NCBI RefSeq assembly: GCF_030144325.1
Contig: NZ_CP126307.1
Coordinates: 2,170,001 to 2,234,000, forward strand
Length of the DNA stretch: 64,000 bases
Reading direction: 5' to 3'
DNA from: Bosea vestrisii
GTDB lineage: Bacteria > Pseudomonadota > Alphaproteobacteria > Rhizobiales > Beijerinckiaceae
The stretch's first letter is position 1. Every line of letters starts with the position of its first letter. The position numbers were made by a program, and so were the translations under genes. Shown piece after piece: positions 34,593 through 42,580 of the stretch. The notes under the pieces were generated by a model. It was not told the DNA's origin, ran no database searches, and saw only the letters and a list, made by a program, of their open reading frames with translations.

Positions 34593-34704
34593 CCGGATCG
34601 GCGCTTGAATTCGGCCGCAGCCGCGTCGGGCTGCGATGTGGGTTCGATTGACAACCACCGCGAGCAGGACGACAACATCAGGTGACTATGGGCTGGAGGC
34701 TTGA

Positions 34705-34953
34705 ATGTCCTGCAGTCCGGCTGAGAGTTTGTGCGTCAGATGCGACGCGTGGTCGTCCAGGCGAACCAAAGGTTCGGCGATGGCGAACAGGAAGCAAAGC
34801 TTGCAGCCCGACGGTGCGCTCGTCCGAGCCCGCGCCCAGCGGCAGTCATGTGCCGCCTCCGATCTTGTTGATCTCGATCGTTTTAAGCAATGGGCCCGCT
34901 TGGTTTCGGGCCCCAACCCCGTTTTCATATCGAAAATGAGCTCGTTTACGTAG
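34705..34953 (+). CDS. Possible small protein of unknown function
   Basis: 82 codons, ATG at 34705 with GGAGG 5 bases upstream. The start reads MSCSPAESLCVRCDAW, with three cysteines in the first 13 residues, then a basic middle. No family recognised. The strong hairpin at 34892-34913 lies inside its 3' end, which speaks against it. It could be a chance frame. Confidence 0.25.
   Translation: MSCSPAESLCVRCDAWSSRRTKGSAMANRKQSLQPDGALVRARAQRQSCAASDLVDLDRFKQWARLVSGPNPVFISKMSSFT
34892..34913 (+). terminator. Terminator-like hairpin upstream of coxM
   Basis: Perfect 7-bp stem GGGCCCG (34892-34898) with CGGGCCC (34907-34913) and an 8-base loop, followed by CAACCCCGTTTTC. It may end transcription from the cytochrome gene or act as an attenuator before the oxidase operon. 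Confidence 0.4.
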
Positions 34954-35028
34954 CGCCGTGGCGCGTTACCTGTGCCGCGGCATTGCCTGGTTCCTGTTCA
35001 TGCCGCCCTCGGCAAGGATGAAAAAGGA

Positions 35029-35844
35029 ATGGGTATCGCGGTCGTCTTGGCTCTGGTCGTGATCGGCTCGGTGGTGTTCCACTTCCTGAGCCCGTGGTGG
35101 TGGACGCCGATCGCCTCCAACTGGGGCTATATCGACGACACTATCATCATCACGTTCTGGATCACCGGCGTCGTCTTCGCTGCCGTCGTCCTGTTCATGG
35201 CCTATTGCGTCCTCCGGTTTCGCCATCGCGAGGGCAACCGCGCGGCCTACGAGCCGGAGAACAAGCGGCTCGAATGGTGGCTCGCGATCGGCACCGGCGT
35301 CGGCGTCGCCGCCATGCTCGCACCCGGCCTCGTCGTCTGGCACCAGTTCATCACCGTCCCAAAGGACGCGACCATTGTCGAGGTCGTCGCCCAGCAATGG
35401 CAGTGGGCCTACCGGCTGCCGGGCGGCGATGGCCGGCTTGGTGCCTCCGATGTCGCCCACATCACCCCGGAGAATCCGCTCGGCGTCGATCCCAAGGATC
35501 CGCACGGGCAGGACGACGTCGTCATCCAGGGCGACAACCTCCATCTCCCGCTCGGCAAGTCGGTGAAGATGCTGCTGCGCGCGGTCGATGTCCTGCACAA
35601 TTTCTATGTGCCGGAGTTCCGCGCCAAGATGGACATGATCCCGGGCAGCGTCACCTATTACTGGTTCACGCCAACGCGGGCCGGCACTTTCGACGTGCTG
35701 TGCGCCGAGCTCTGCGGTACCGGCCACACTTTCATGCGCGGCAATGTCGTGGTCGAGCCCGAGGGGAACTACCAGGCCTGGCTGCAGCAACAAAAAACCT
35801 TCGCCCAACTCCAGGCGCCGGTGAGGACGCAGGCGAAGAACTAG
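35029..35844 (+). CDS. coxM: Cytochrome c oxidase subunit II, CoxM-like
   Basis: 271 residues from ATG 35029 (a GTG at 34972 is possible). Three N-terminal hydrophobic segments, then the cupredoxin domain. The CuA ligands are complete: His190, Cys225, Glu227, Cys229, His233 and Met236 in CAELCGTGHTFM. The aromatic stretch QQWQWAY at 122-128 is the electron entry site. A segment of extra residues (about 133-165) between the aromatic stretch and the core is unlike standard CtaC and like the CoxM type. Operon with the next four genes. Confidence 0.88.
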   Translation: MGIAVVLALVVIGSVVFHFLSPWWWTPIASNWGYIDDTIIITFWITGVVFAAVVLFMAYCVLRFRHREGNRAAYEPENKRLEWWLAIGTGVGVAAMLAPGLVVWHQFITVPKDATIVEVVAQQWQWAYRLPGGDGRLGASDVAHITPENPLGVDPKDPHGQDDVVIQGDNLHLPLGKSVKMLLRAVDVLHNFYVPEFRAKMDMIPGSVTYYWFTPTRAGTFDVLCAELCGTGHTFMRGNVVVEPEGNYQAWLQQQKTFAQLQAPVRTQAKN

Positions 35845-35907
35845 GGATCGATACGGGATCGAGCTCCGAAACAGGGGCCGCGTCCGAAAGGAGTGGGAGA
35901 TGCTCCG

Positions 35908-37668
35908 ATGGCCGACGTGACGCATGACGCAGCCGGACCGCTGTCGGCGGCCGAGGTCGACGATGTCGAGCTGTACCACCCGAAGAGCTGGATCACGAAG
36001 TACGTCTTCTCGCAGGATGCCAAGGTCATCGCCATCCAGTACTCCATGGTGGCGCTGGCGATCGGGCTGGTCGCCCTGGTCCTGTCCTGGCTGATGCGGC
36101 TGCAGCTCGGCTTCCCTGGCGCGTTCTCCTTCATCGACCCTGACCGCTACTATCAGTTCATCACCATGCACGGGATGATCATGGTGATCTATCTGCTGAC
36201 TGCCTTGTTCCTCGGCGGCTTCGGCAACTATCTCATCCCGCTGATGCTCGGCGCGCGGGACATGGTGTTCCCCTATGTGAACATGCTGAGCTTCTGGATC
36301 TATTTCCTCGCCGTGCTGGTTCTCGTCGCCGGCTTCTTCCTACCGGGCGGACCGACGGGAGCGGGCTGGACGCTCTATCCGCCGCAGGCGATCCTCGCCA
36401 ACACGCCCGGTCAGCAATGGGGCATCCTCGTGATGCTCGTCTCGCTGATCCTGTTCATCATCGGCTTCACCATGGGCGGGCTGAACTATGTCGTGACCGT
36501 GCTGCAAGGGCGGGCCAGAGGCATGACGCTGATGCGCATGCCGTTGACGATCTGGGGCATCTTCACCGCCACCGTCATGGCGCTGCTCGCCTTCCCGGCG
36601 CTCTTCGTCGGCGCCGTGATGATGCTGCTCGACCGGCTGATCGGCACGAGCTTCTTCATGCCGGCGATCGTCGCGATGGGAGAGCGGCTGGCCCACAAGG
36701 GCGGCAGCCCGATCCTGTTCCAGCACCTGTTCTGGTTCTTCGGCCATCCCGAGGTCTACATCGTGGCGCTGCCGGCCTTCGGCATCGTCTCCGACCTGAT
36801 CAGCACCCATGCCCGCAAGAACATCTTCGGCTACCGCATGATGGTGTGGGCGCTGGTGGCGATCGGCGCGCTCAGCTTCGTCGTCTGGGCGCACCATATG
36901 TATGTCAGCGGCATGCACCCGGCCTTCGGGTTCTTCTTCGCCACAACGACGCTGATCATCGCGATCCCCACCGCGATCAAGGTCTATAACTGGGTGCTGA
37001 CGCTCTGGCGCGGCGACATCCATTTGACCGTGCCGATGCTGTTCGCACTCGGCTTCATCGTCACCTTCGTGAATGGCGGGCTCACCGGCCTGTTCCTCGG
37101 CAATGTCGTCGTCGACGTGCCGCTCTCCGACACGATGTTCGTCGTCGCGCATTTTCACATGGTGATGGGCGTCGCGCCGATCCTCGTGATCTTCGGGGCG
37201 ATCTACCATTGGTATCCGAAGGTCACCGGGCGGATGCTCGGCGATGTCCTCGGGAAGCTGCATTTCTGGGTGACCTTCCTCGGGGCCTACCTGATCTTCT
37301 TCCCGATGCACTATATCGGGCTGATGGGCGTGCCCCGCCGCTATCACGAGATCAGCGGGATGGCCTTCGTCCCGCCCTCGGCGGCAACGCTGAACGAGTT
37401 CATCACGATCGTCGCCTTGATCGTCGGCGCCGCCCAGCTCGTCTTCCTGTTCAACCTCATCTGGAGCGTCAGGCACGGCCGGCCGGCCGGCGGCAATCCC
37501 TGGCGCGCGACCACGCTGGAATGGCAGACGCCGCAGACGCCGCCCGCGCATGGCAACTGGGGCAAGACCCTGCCGGTGGTCTACCGCTGGGCCTATGATT
37601 ACAGCGTGCCCGGCGCCGCGGAGGATTTCCTGCCGCAGAACCAGCCGCCGACCCCGCGGACCGCGTGA
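35908..37668 (+). CDS. coxN: Cytochrome c oxidase subunit I, CoxN-like
   Basis: 586 residues from ATG 35908. Twelve hydrophobic segments with all haem-copper ligands: His88 (low-spin haem), His280 and Tyr284 in FGHPEVY, His329-His330, and His415/His417 in VVAHFHM. The glutamate of the D-channel lies in GHPEVY, which marks an A-type oxidase. The lysine of the K-channel is in IPTAIKVY. This is the proton-pumping, oxygen-reducing subunit in the inner membrane. Gene order II-I-III-III is that of coxMNOP of Bradyrhizobium. Confidence 0.93.
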   Translation: MADVTHDAAGPLSAAEVDDVELYHPKSWITKYVFSQDAKVIAIQYSMVALAIGLVALVLSWLMRLQLGFPGAFSFIDPDRYYQFITMHGMIMVIYLLTALFLGGFGNYLIPLMLGARDMVFPYVNMLSFWIYFLAVLVLVAGFFLPGGPTGAGWTLYPPQAILANTPGQQWGILVMLVSLILFIIGFTMGGLNYVVTVLQGRARGMTLMRMPLTIWGIFTATVMALLAFPALFVGAVMMLLDRLIGTSFFMPAIVAMGERLAHKGGSPILFQHLFWFFGHPEVYIVALPAFGIVSDLISTHARKNIFGYRMMVWALVAIGALSFVVWAHHMYVSGMHPAFGFFFATTTLIIAIPTAIKVYNWVLTLWRGDIHLTVPMLFALGFIVTFVNGGLTGLFLGNVVVDVPLSDTMFVVAHFHMVMGVAPILVIFGAIYHWYPKVTGRMLGDVLGKLHFWVTFLGAYLIFFPMHYIGLMGVPRRYHEISGMAFVPPSAATLNEFITIVALIVGAAQLVFLFNLIWSVRHGRPAGGNPWRATTLEWQTPQTPPAHGNWGKTLPVVYRWAYDYSVPGAAEDFLPQNQPPTPRTA

Positions 37669-37680
37669 CGAGGTGCCGCC

Positions 37681-38403
37681 ATGGTCGGGATCGTCCTCTT
37701 CATGGTCCTGATGGCAGCCCTCGCCGGCTGGTGGCTGTCGCGCCAGGGGCTGGCCGACAAGCCGTGGCTCGAGGTCGGGGTGGGCGTCGAAGCCGGTGGT
37801 GCCGAGCTGCCGTCTTCCCCGACCGCGAAGGTCGGCCTCGGCGCCTTCCTCGTCGTGGCCGGCTCGCTGTTCTCGCTTCTGGTCAGCGCCTATTCCATGC
37901 GGATGGACATGGTGGACTGGCGCGCCCTGCCGATGCCGACCGTCCTGTGGTTCAGTACAGGCCTGCTGATCCTCGCAAGCATCGCCCTGCACATGGCGGT
38001 GATCGCCGCGCGCTGCGACGAACTCAGCCACGTCCGCTCCAGCATCCTTGCCGCCGGCGTGTGCTCGCTCGCCTTCCTCACAACTCAGGTGCTGGCATGG
38101 CGCGAGCTTGCCGCCTCCGGCTATTTCACCGCTGCCAATCCCGCCAGCGCCTTCTTCTACCTGATCACCGCAGTCCACGGCCTGCACATGCTGGGTGGGC
38201 TCGTGGCGCTTTACCGAACCAGCGTCAGGGCGTTCGCCCTATCGGCGACGAGCCCTCCGCGGGCGGTTGGCGAGCTCACGCTCAGCGTCGAGCTCTGCGC
38301 CCTCTACTGGCACTTCCTGCTGCTGGTCTGGCTCGTCCTGTTCAGCCTCCTCATGCGCTGGACGGATGATCTCATCGCGATCTGCCGCGGACTGCTGACT
38401 TAG
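37681..38403 (+). CDS. coxO: Cytochrome c oxidase subunit III-type protein, CoxO-like
   Basis: 240 residues with six or seven hydrophobic segments; family landmarks of COX3: a histidine-rich HGLHMLGGLVAL and ELCALYWHFLLLVWLVLF near the end. It is shorter at the N-terminus than standard CtaE, and the chain lacks part of the lipid-binding start. Twelve bases after coxN. In coxMNOP loci two COX3-type genes follow subunit I, this being the first. Confidence 0.83.
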   Translation: MVGIVLFMVLMAALAGWWLSRQGLADKPWLEVGVGVEAGGAELPSSPTAKVGLGAFLVVAGSLFSLLVSAYSMRMDMVDWRALPMPTVLWFSTGLLILASIALHMAVIAARCDELSHVRSSILAAGVCSLAFLTTQVLAWRELAASGYFTAANPASAFFYLITAVHGLHMLGGLVALYRTSVRAFALSATSPPRAVGELTLSVELCALYWHFLLLVWLVLFSLLMRWTDDLIAICRGLLT

Positions 38404-38426
38404 AGGCTCCAAGCGAGGTCGGAACG

Positions 38427-39149
38427 ATGAATGAGGTCGCGCCGCACACCCTGAACCCCAAGATCGGTCGCGCCCCCGGCTGGCAAGGGATCGTGGCGGA
38501 TTGGTCGTCCGATCAGCGGGCCTTCAAGAACGTCTCCTGGGGGAAGGCCATGATGTGGATCTTCCTGCTCAGCGACACCTTCATCTTCGGCACGTTCCTC
38601 ATCTCCTACATGACGGTCAGGATGTCGACGACCGTGCCCTGGCCCAATCCGAGCGAGGTCTTCGCGCTCGAGATCGCCGGCCACCATCTGCCCCTCATCC
38701 TGATCGCGATCATGACCTTCGTCCTGATCAGCAGCAGCGGCACCATGGCGATGGCGGTCAATTGCGGCTATCGCCGCGACCGCAAGAAGACCGCGATCCT
38801 GATGCTGCTGACTGCGGTGCTCGGCGCGGCCTTCGTCGGCATGCAGGCCTTCGAATGGTCGAAGCTGATTGCGGAAGGCGTCCGCCCCTGGGGCAATCCC
38901 TGGGGCGCAGAGCAGTTCGGCTCCAGCTTCTTCATGATCACCGGCTTCCACGGCACCCATGTCACGATCGGCGTAATCTTCCTGATCATCATCGCCCGGA
39001 AGGTCTGGCGCGGCGATTTCGACGATGAGCGGCGCGGCTTCTTCACGAGCCGGAGGGGGCATTACGAGATCGTCGAGATCACCGGGCTCTACTGGCACTT
39101 CGTCGATCTCGTCTGGGTCTTCATCTTCGCGCTGTTCTATCTCTGGTGA
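38427..39149 (+). CDS. coxP: Cytochrome c oxidase subunit III, CoxP-like
   Basis: 240 residues. Segments MMWIFLLSDTFIFGTFLISYMTVR, then GAAFVGMQAFEWSKLIAEG (COX3 core with the conserved glutamate), ITGFHGTHVTIGVIFL and EITGLYWHFVDLVWVFIFALFYL at the end are all COX3 family signatures. Second subunit III of the operon; it could assemble with CoxO as two halves of the subunit III function. Confidence 0.9.
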   Translation: MNEVAPHTLNPKIGRAPGWQGIVADWSSDQRAFKNVSWGKAMMWIFLLSDTFIFGTFLISYMTVRMSTTVPWPNPSEVFALEIAGHHLPLILIAIMTFVLISSSGTMAMAVNCGYRRDRKKTAILMLLTAVLGAAFVGMQAFEWSKLIAEGVRPWGNPWGAEQFGSSFFMITGFHGTHVTIGVIFLIIIARKVWRGDFDDERRGFFTSRRGHYEIVEITGLYWHFVDLVWVFIFALFYLW

Positions 39150-39160
39150 GAGAGGCCGCC

Positions 39161-39496
39161 ATGTCGCAACCGACAACCCGTAACGAGGGGCAGCACCACC
39201 CGATCAGACTTTATCTCGTGGTCTGGGTGTGGCTGTTCATCCTCAGCGCTTGCTCCTACCTGGTCGATTTTTTCCACGTCGCCGGCTATCTTCGGTGGTC
39301 GCTGATCCTGATCTTCATGGCGCTCAAGGCCGGCCTGATCGTCGCCGTCTTCATGCACATGGCCTGGGAGCGACTGGCGCTGGCCTATGCGATCCTCGTC
39401 CCGCCGCTGGCTTTGCTGGTCTTCGTCGGGATCATGGTCTTTGAATCAAACTACACGCTCTTCACCCGGCTGGCGTTCTTCGTGGCGGGTTCATGA
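39161..39496 (+). CDS. Cytochrome c oxidase subunit IV, prokaryotic type
   Basis: 111 residues from ATG 39161 (a GTG at 39146 is also in frame). Three hydrophobic segments with YLVVWVWLFILSACSYLVDFF and ALKAGLIVAVFMHMAWE, the COX4_pro pattern shared with CyoD/QoxD. It stabilises the oxidase core. It closes the coxMNOP-like operon. Confidence 0.85.
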   Translation: MSQPTTRNEGQHHPIRLYLVVWVWLFILSACSYLVDFFHVAGYLRWSLILIFMALKAGLIVAVFMHMAWERLALAYAILVPPLALLVFVGIMVFESNYTLFTRLAFFVAGS

Positions 39497-39728
39497 CGGG
39501 CGATCTGGAGGCTCTTGGTCACTAGGCATGCCGGCGTCTGGGGAGGTTTTCGAGGAGGCAATGGCTCGCTCGATAGGACCGGCCCCCATGAATGCCATGC
39601 CGTGCCGTCGATGCGCGGAAGCCGGCGACGCGGCATCTGCTACGGCACGAGAAATGTGACCAAGGCCCGCGCAGATCTGAGATGGAGCAGCAGCCCAATA
39701 GGCTGTGATCAGGCAAAGGGAGGTGCTC

Positions 39729-40289
39729 ATGAGAACCTACTGCTTGTTCCAAGCCGTGAACTCCCCGGACCTACGCGCCTTCGCCGAGGAGCCTGCCGGC
39801 GGCAGGTTGCCTCCGGATCTTGGGCCGTGGACCCTCGTGCGAGAGATCCGGCCCAATGAGGAATGGACGATCCCCATCAGCAGGGCGGTCGTCGCGGCCG
39901 GCATTATCGAGAACGGCTTTTATCTTTGGGGGCCCGCCGAGCGACCGGCACCGCACTTGATCATCGAAAGTGATCGTGTCGAAGGGACCGCCGTGTTCGA
40001 TCGCAAGTATGACCAGATCGGAACCATCAAGCGGCTGTTGATCGAGAAGGTCAGTGGCCGTGTTTTCTTCGTCGATGTCACGTTTGGAGGTTTTCTCGGC
40101 ATTGGCAGTCACCATGTTACGATCCCATGGGAAAAGCTCACCTACGACAAGGAGCTCGAGGGCTATCGCACTGAGCTCACCGAGGCACAGGTCCGAGGCG
40201 CCGCGGCCCTGTATGGCGACAAAGGCGTTTTGCCAGACCAGAAACGTCAGCAGGACATGAGTGACTACTGGAACGACGTTCCCAACTGA
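39729..40289 (+). CDS. PRC-barrel domain protein
   Basis: 186 residues from ATG 39729 with GGAGG upstream. No signal peptide. A PRC-barrel-like strand pattern is visible from about residue 88 (VEGTAVFDRKYDQIGTIKRLLIEKVSGRVFFVDVTFGGFLGIGSHHVTIPW). The first 80 residues have no recognised family. PRC-barrel proteins occur in photosynthetic reaction centre H subunits and RNA-processing proteins, and many are stress-related; role here unknown. It lies downstream of the oxidase and upstream of the insertion sequence on the island. Confidence 0.7.
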   Translation: MRTYCLFQAVNSPDLRAFAEEPAGGRLPPDLGPWTLVREIRPNEEWTIPISRAVVAAGIIENGFYLWGPAERPAPHLIIESDRVEGTAVFDRKYDQIGTIKRLLIEKVSGRVFFVDVTFGGFLGIGSHHVTIPWEKLTYDKELEGYRTELTEAQVRGAAALYGDKGVLPDQKRQQDMSDYWNDVPN

Positions 40290-40623
40290 CCAATTCGGAC
40301 CTGCTCCGGGGCTGCCCTCGGCGGTCTCGGTGTAACATCAGCGTCCGCTTTCGGGCAGGTATCCAATGTCAGCTCCTCTAATCGGGCAGCAGGGTCAAGC
40401 TCGGATTGCACCTCTATGCCGGGGTCTCGTTCACGCGGGTCACGCTTCTCTTCGCAGTCTGGTGGCTTCTGTCGAGCGAAGCCGCTGCACGCATGCATCG
40501 GATTGGGTCTGGAGAGCCTCGCTTGTGGACGCGCTTTGAAGCGCAGCAGACATCTTCGGCTTCATCCATTCCTTCGTCCGCGTGGGACGATCCCGGCCAG
40601 GATCGCTGAGAGCTGTGGTCAGG
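40290..40623. other. 334 bases between the PRC-barrel gene and the IS110 transposase
   Basis: No gene is supported. Short frames in this stretch have no ribosome site or family. One end of the insertion element probably lies here, but IS110 elements lack terminal inverted repeats so I cannot place it. Confidence 0.5.
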
Positions 40624-41652
40624 TCATGCCGCAGCCTCCGATCCCAGTCGGAAGTCGGTACCATCGGCCCACATACGATGGAGCACGACGGCAATCTTGC
40701 GCGCCACCGCGACAATGGCGCGCCGGCGACCCTTCGTCTTCATCAGCCGCACACCCCAGGCCTTGAGACTCGACCAGGTGATCGAGCGCATCAACATGGC
40801 GTTTGCGGCCGCGTAGAGCGCAGCGCGAACGTCGACGTCTCCGGCATGGGAGATCCGACCTGGATTGTCCGTCTCGCCGGACTGGAAGCGTCGAGGTGTC
40901 AGCCCAAAGTGAGCCCCGACCGTCCGCGAGCTCTTGAAGCGAGCAGGATCGTCCACGGCAGCCTTGAAGCTGAGGGCGGTGATCTCGCCAACGCCCGGCA
41001 CGGTCATGAAGCGCCGACAGATCGTATCTTCGCGGGCGGCTCGCTTCACCCGCCGATCAAGCTCGGTGAAGGTCTCGAAGAGCATCGCCCGCGCCTCCAG
41101 CATCGGCAGAAGCGCTTGGCTGAGTGCAGGATCGGTCTCGATCGTCTCACGTACAGCGGCATCAAAAGCGCCCCGGGACAATCGGAGAGGCAGCACGACG
41201 CCGAAGATGCGCAACAGGCCGCGGATCTCGTTCTCAAGGTCGATGCACTTTCGCTGCATCACCTTGCGGCTCGTCAGCAGCGCTCGCATGTGGTGGCTCT
41301 CGACGCTCTTCACATGCACTCGGCTATACCACCCCGACCGGAGAATCTGGGCGATGCCGCGGGCGTCATGCTTGTCCGTCTTGTTCCGCATGGCCGAAAG
41401 CGCAGCCGCGACCTGACGCGCTTCCATGCAGACGACGTTGTAGCCAGCCTCCGTCAGTCCGTAGGTGATGGGCTGTGTCAGCGCGCCGGCCTCAAACCCG
41501 ACCTGATGGATCGGCTGACCAAATCCCGCAAGGCAAAGAAGGACATCGGGCACGGCCGAGCGCACCGAGCGCTCTAGGCAAATCTTCCCGTCATAGTCGA
41601 TGATGCAGATCGCCACCGAGCGCAACGACACATCCAGCGCAGCGTAGAACAT
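40624..41652 (-). CDS. IS110-family transposase
   Basis: 342 residues. N-terminal DEDD (RuvC-like) domain with AALDVSLRS at the start, the FEAG motif and DKHDARGIAQ. C-terminal transposase_20 domain with TVPGVGEITA and RFKSSRTVGAHFGLTPRR, including the conserved serine motif SGETDNPGRISHAGD. Both halves are intact, so the gene may be active; IS110 elements are now known to use a bridge RNA from the non-coding end, which would lie in the flanks here (family knowledge). Confidence 0.92.
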   Translation of the reverse strand: MFYAALDVSLRSVAICIIDYDGKICLERSVRSAVPDVLLCLAGFGQPIHQVGFEAGALTQPITYGLTEAGYNVVCMEARQVAAALSAMRNKTDKHDARGIAQILRSGWYSRVHVKSVESHHMRALLTSRKVMQRKCIDLENEIRGLLRIFGVVLPLRLSRGAFDAAVRETIETDPALSQALLPMLEARAMLFETFTELDRRVKRAAREDTICRRFMTVPGVGEITALSFKAAVDDPARFKSSRTVGAHFGLTPRRFQSGETDNPGRISHAGDVDVRAALYAAANAMLMRSITWSSLKAWGVRLMKTKGRRRAIVAVARKIAVVLHRMWADGTDFRLGSEAAA

Positions 41653-41755
41653 CGCGTCTCCCTCCCTCTTGGATCTGCCGAGATCCTAATGGGAGCTTGA
41701 ACCCTCGCGGGTCCGCCCGATTACGCATGCTTGTGGCGGTAGACCGCCGCGTCCG

Positions 41756-42448
41756 TCACTGCACCCGACGCGGTTCGAAGGCGAAGGCGCTGAGCCCCAG
41801 CCATTGTTGCATTGAGCAAGCCAGAGCCTGATCGCCATCGATCTCAAGTTGTCCGCTGTCCGACTCCTTCTTGATCGTTGTCAGCCCCATCCAGACGGCC
41901 GTCATCGTACGCAAGGAAGTCGTGACAAGCAGGTCGAGCTCATGGCCGGGGTCGAAATTGCAGAGGTCGACGGCACCGTCGGCCACCACCAGCCACCACC
42001 TCTTTTGTGACCCTGAAAGTTCGGGGTACAGGAACTGTATCGTGCAGCGATGCTCGGGCAGCAGCTTGACGTTGAGACTTCTGCGCATGTCCCACATCAG
42101 CAGCGAAGGGTCGAGGTTCTTGAGCGAAAGCCGCGATTCCATCCAGTGCTGCGCCCAGTTGCCGAGCCCCATGATCAAAGATCTGAGCTCCTCGCCAGCT
42201 TCGGACAGGTGATACTCGACAGAACTGCTGGTCCTGCGGGATACCGTGATCACCCCGGCTTGCTGAAGTTCCTTGAGCCGTTTCGACAACAGGGCGGGCG
42301 ACATCTTCGGTAGGCCGCGCCTCAGATCATTGAAGCGAGTGCTCCCGCAGAGCAGCTCACGCACCACCAATGTCGTCCAGCGACTGCACAATATCTCTGA
42401 CGCCATCGACACCGGGCAGAATTGGCCATAGCCGCCGCGATTGTTCAT
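41756..42448 (-). CDS. HxlR-family transcriptional regulator
   Basis: 230 residues from ATG 42448. The first 100 residues are the HxlR winged helix (CPVSMASEILCSRWTTLVVRELLCGSTRFNDLRRGLPKMSPALLSKRL). The other 130 residues are an extra C-terminal domain, longer than the about 110 residues of simple HxlR proteins, with an SCP2-like feel (SDSGQLEIDGDQALACSMQQWLGL). It is divergent from the acyl-CoA dehydrogenase, with a symmetric site between. Confidence 0.82.
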   Translation of the reverse strand: MNNRGGYGQFCPVSMASEILCSRWTTLVVRELLCGSTRFNDLRRGLPKMSPALLSKRLKELQQAGVITVSRRTSSSVEYHLSEAGEELRSLIMGLGNWAQHWMESRLSLKNLDPSLLMWDMRRSLNVKLLPEHRCTIQFLYPELSGSQKRWWLVVADGAVDLCNFDPGHELDLLVTTSLRTMTAVWMGLTTIKKESDSGQLEIDGDQALACSMQQWLGLSAFAFEPRRVQ

Positions 42449-42510
42449 GGCGAACCCCGTTTTTCTTTTGGCGAATGGTACCAGATCGGCGTCGTACGGA
42501 AAACGCCGGC

Positions 42511-42527
42511 AGTTCAGTTGCTGAACT
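42511..42527. promoter_or_regulatory. Palindrome between the HxlR and acyl-CoA dehydrogenase genes
   Basis: AGTTCAG (42511-42517) and CTGAACT (42521-42527) form a perfect 7-bp inverted repeat with a 3-base spacer in the 132-base divergent region. Likely operator for the HxlR protein (inference). Confidence 0.5.
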
Positions 42528-42580
42528 AGAAGCGCAGGCAAGTAGCGGCCACCGTCAGCCTCACAACCAGGGAGGACGCC

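Larger units (their letters stand above)
34593..35028. other. 436-base gap before the oxidase operon
   Basis: It holds a possible 82-codon small gene (34705-34953) with a GGAGG site and a terminator-like hairpin at 34892-34913. The region just before 35029 contains AAAAAGGA immediately before the coxM ATG. Otherwise nothing recognisable; probably the oxidase promoter lies here. Confidence 0.5.

Noticed and set aside
36340..38187. 615-codon minus-strand frame opposite the oxidase genes
   Set aside because: Shadow of coxN/coxO, rich in Asp, His, Glu and Arg; no family.
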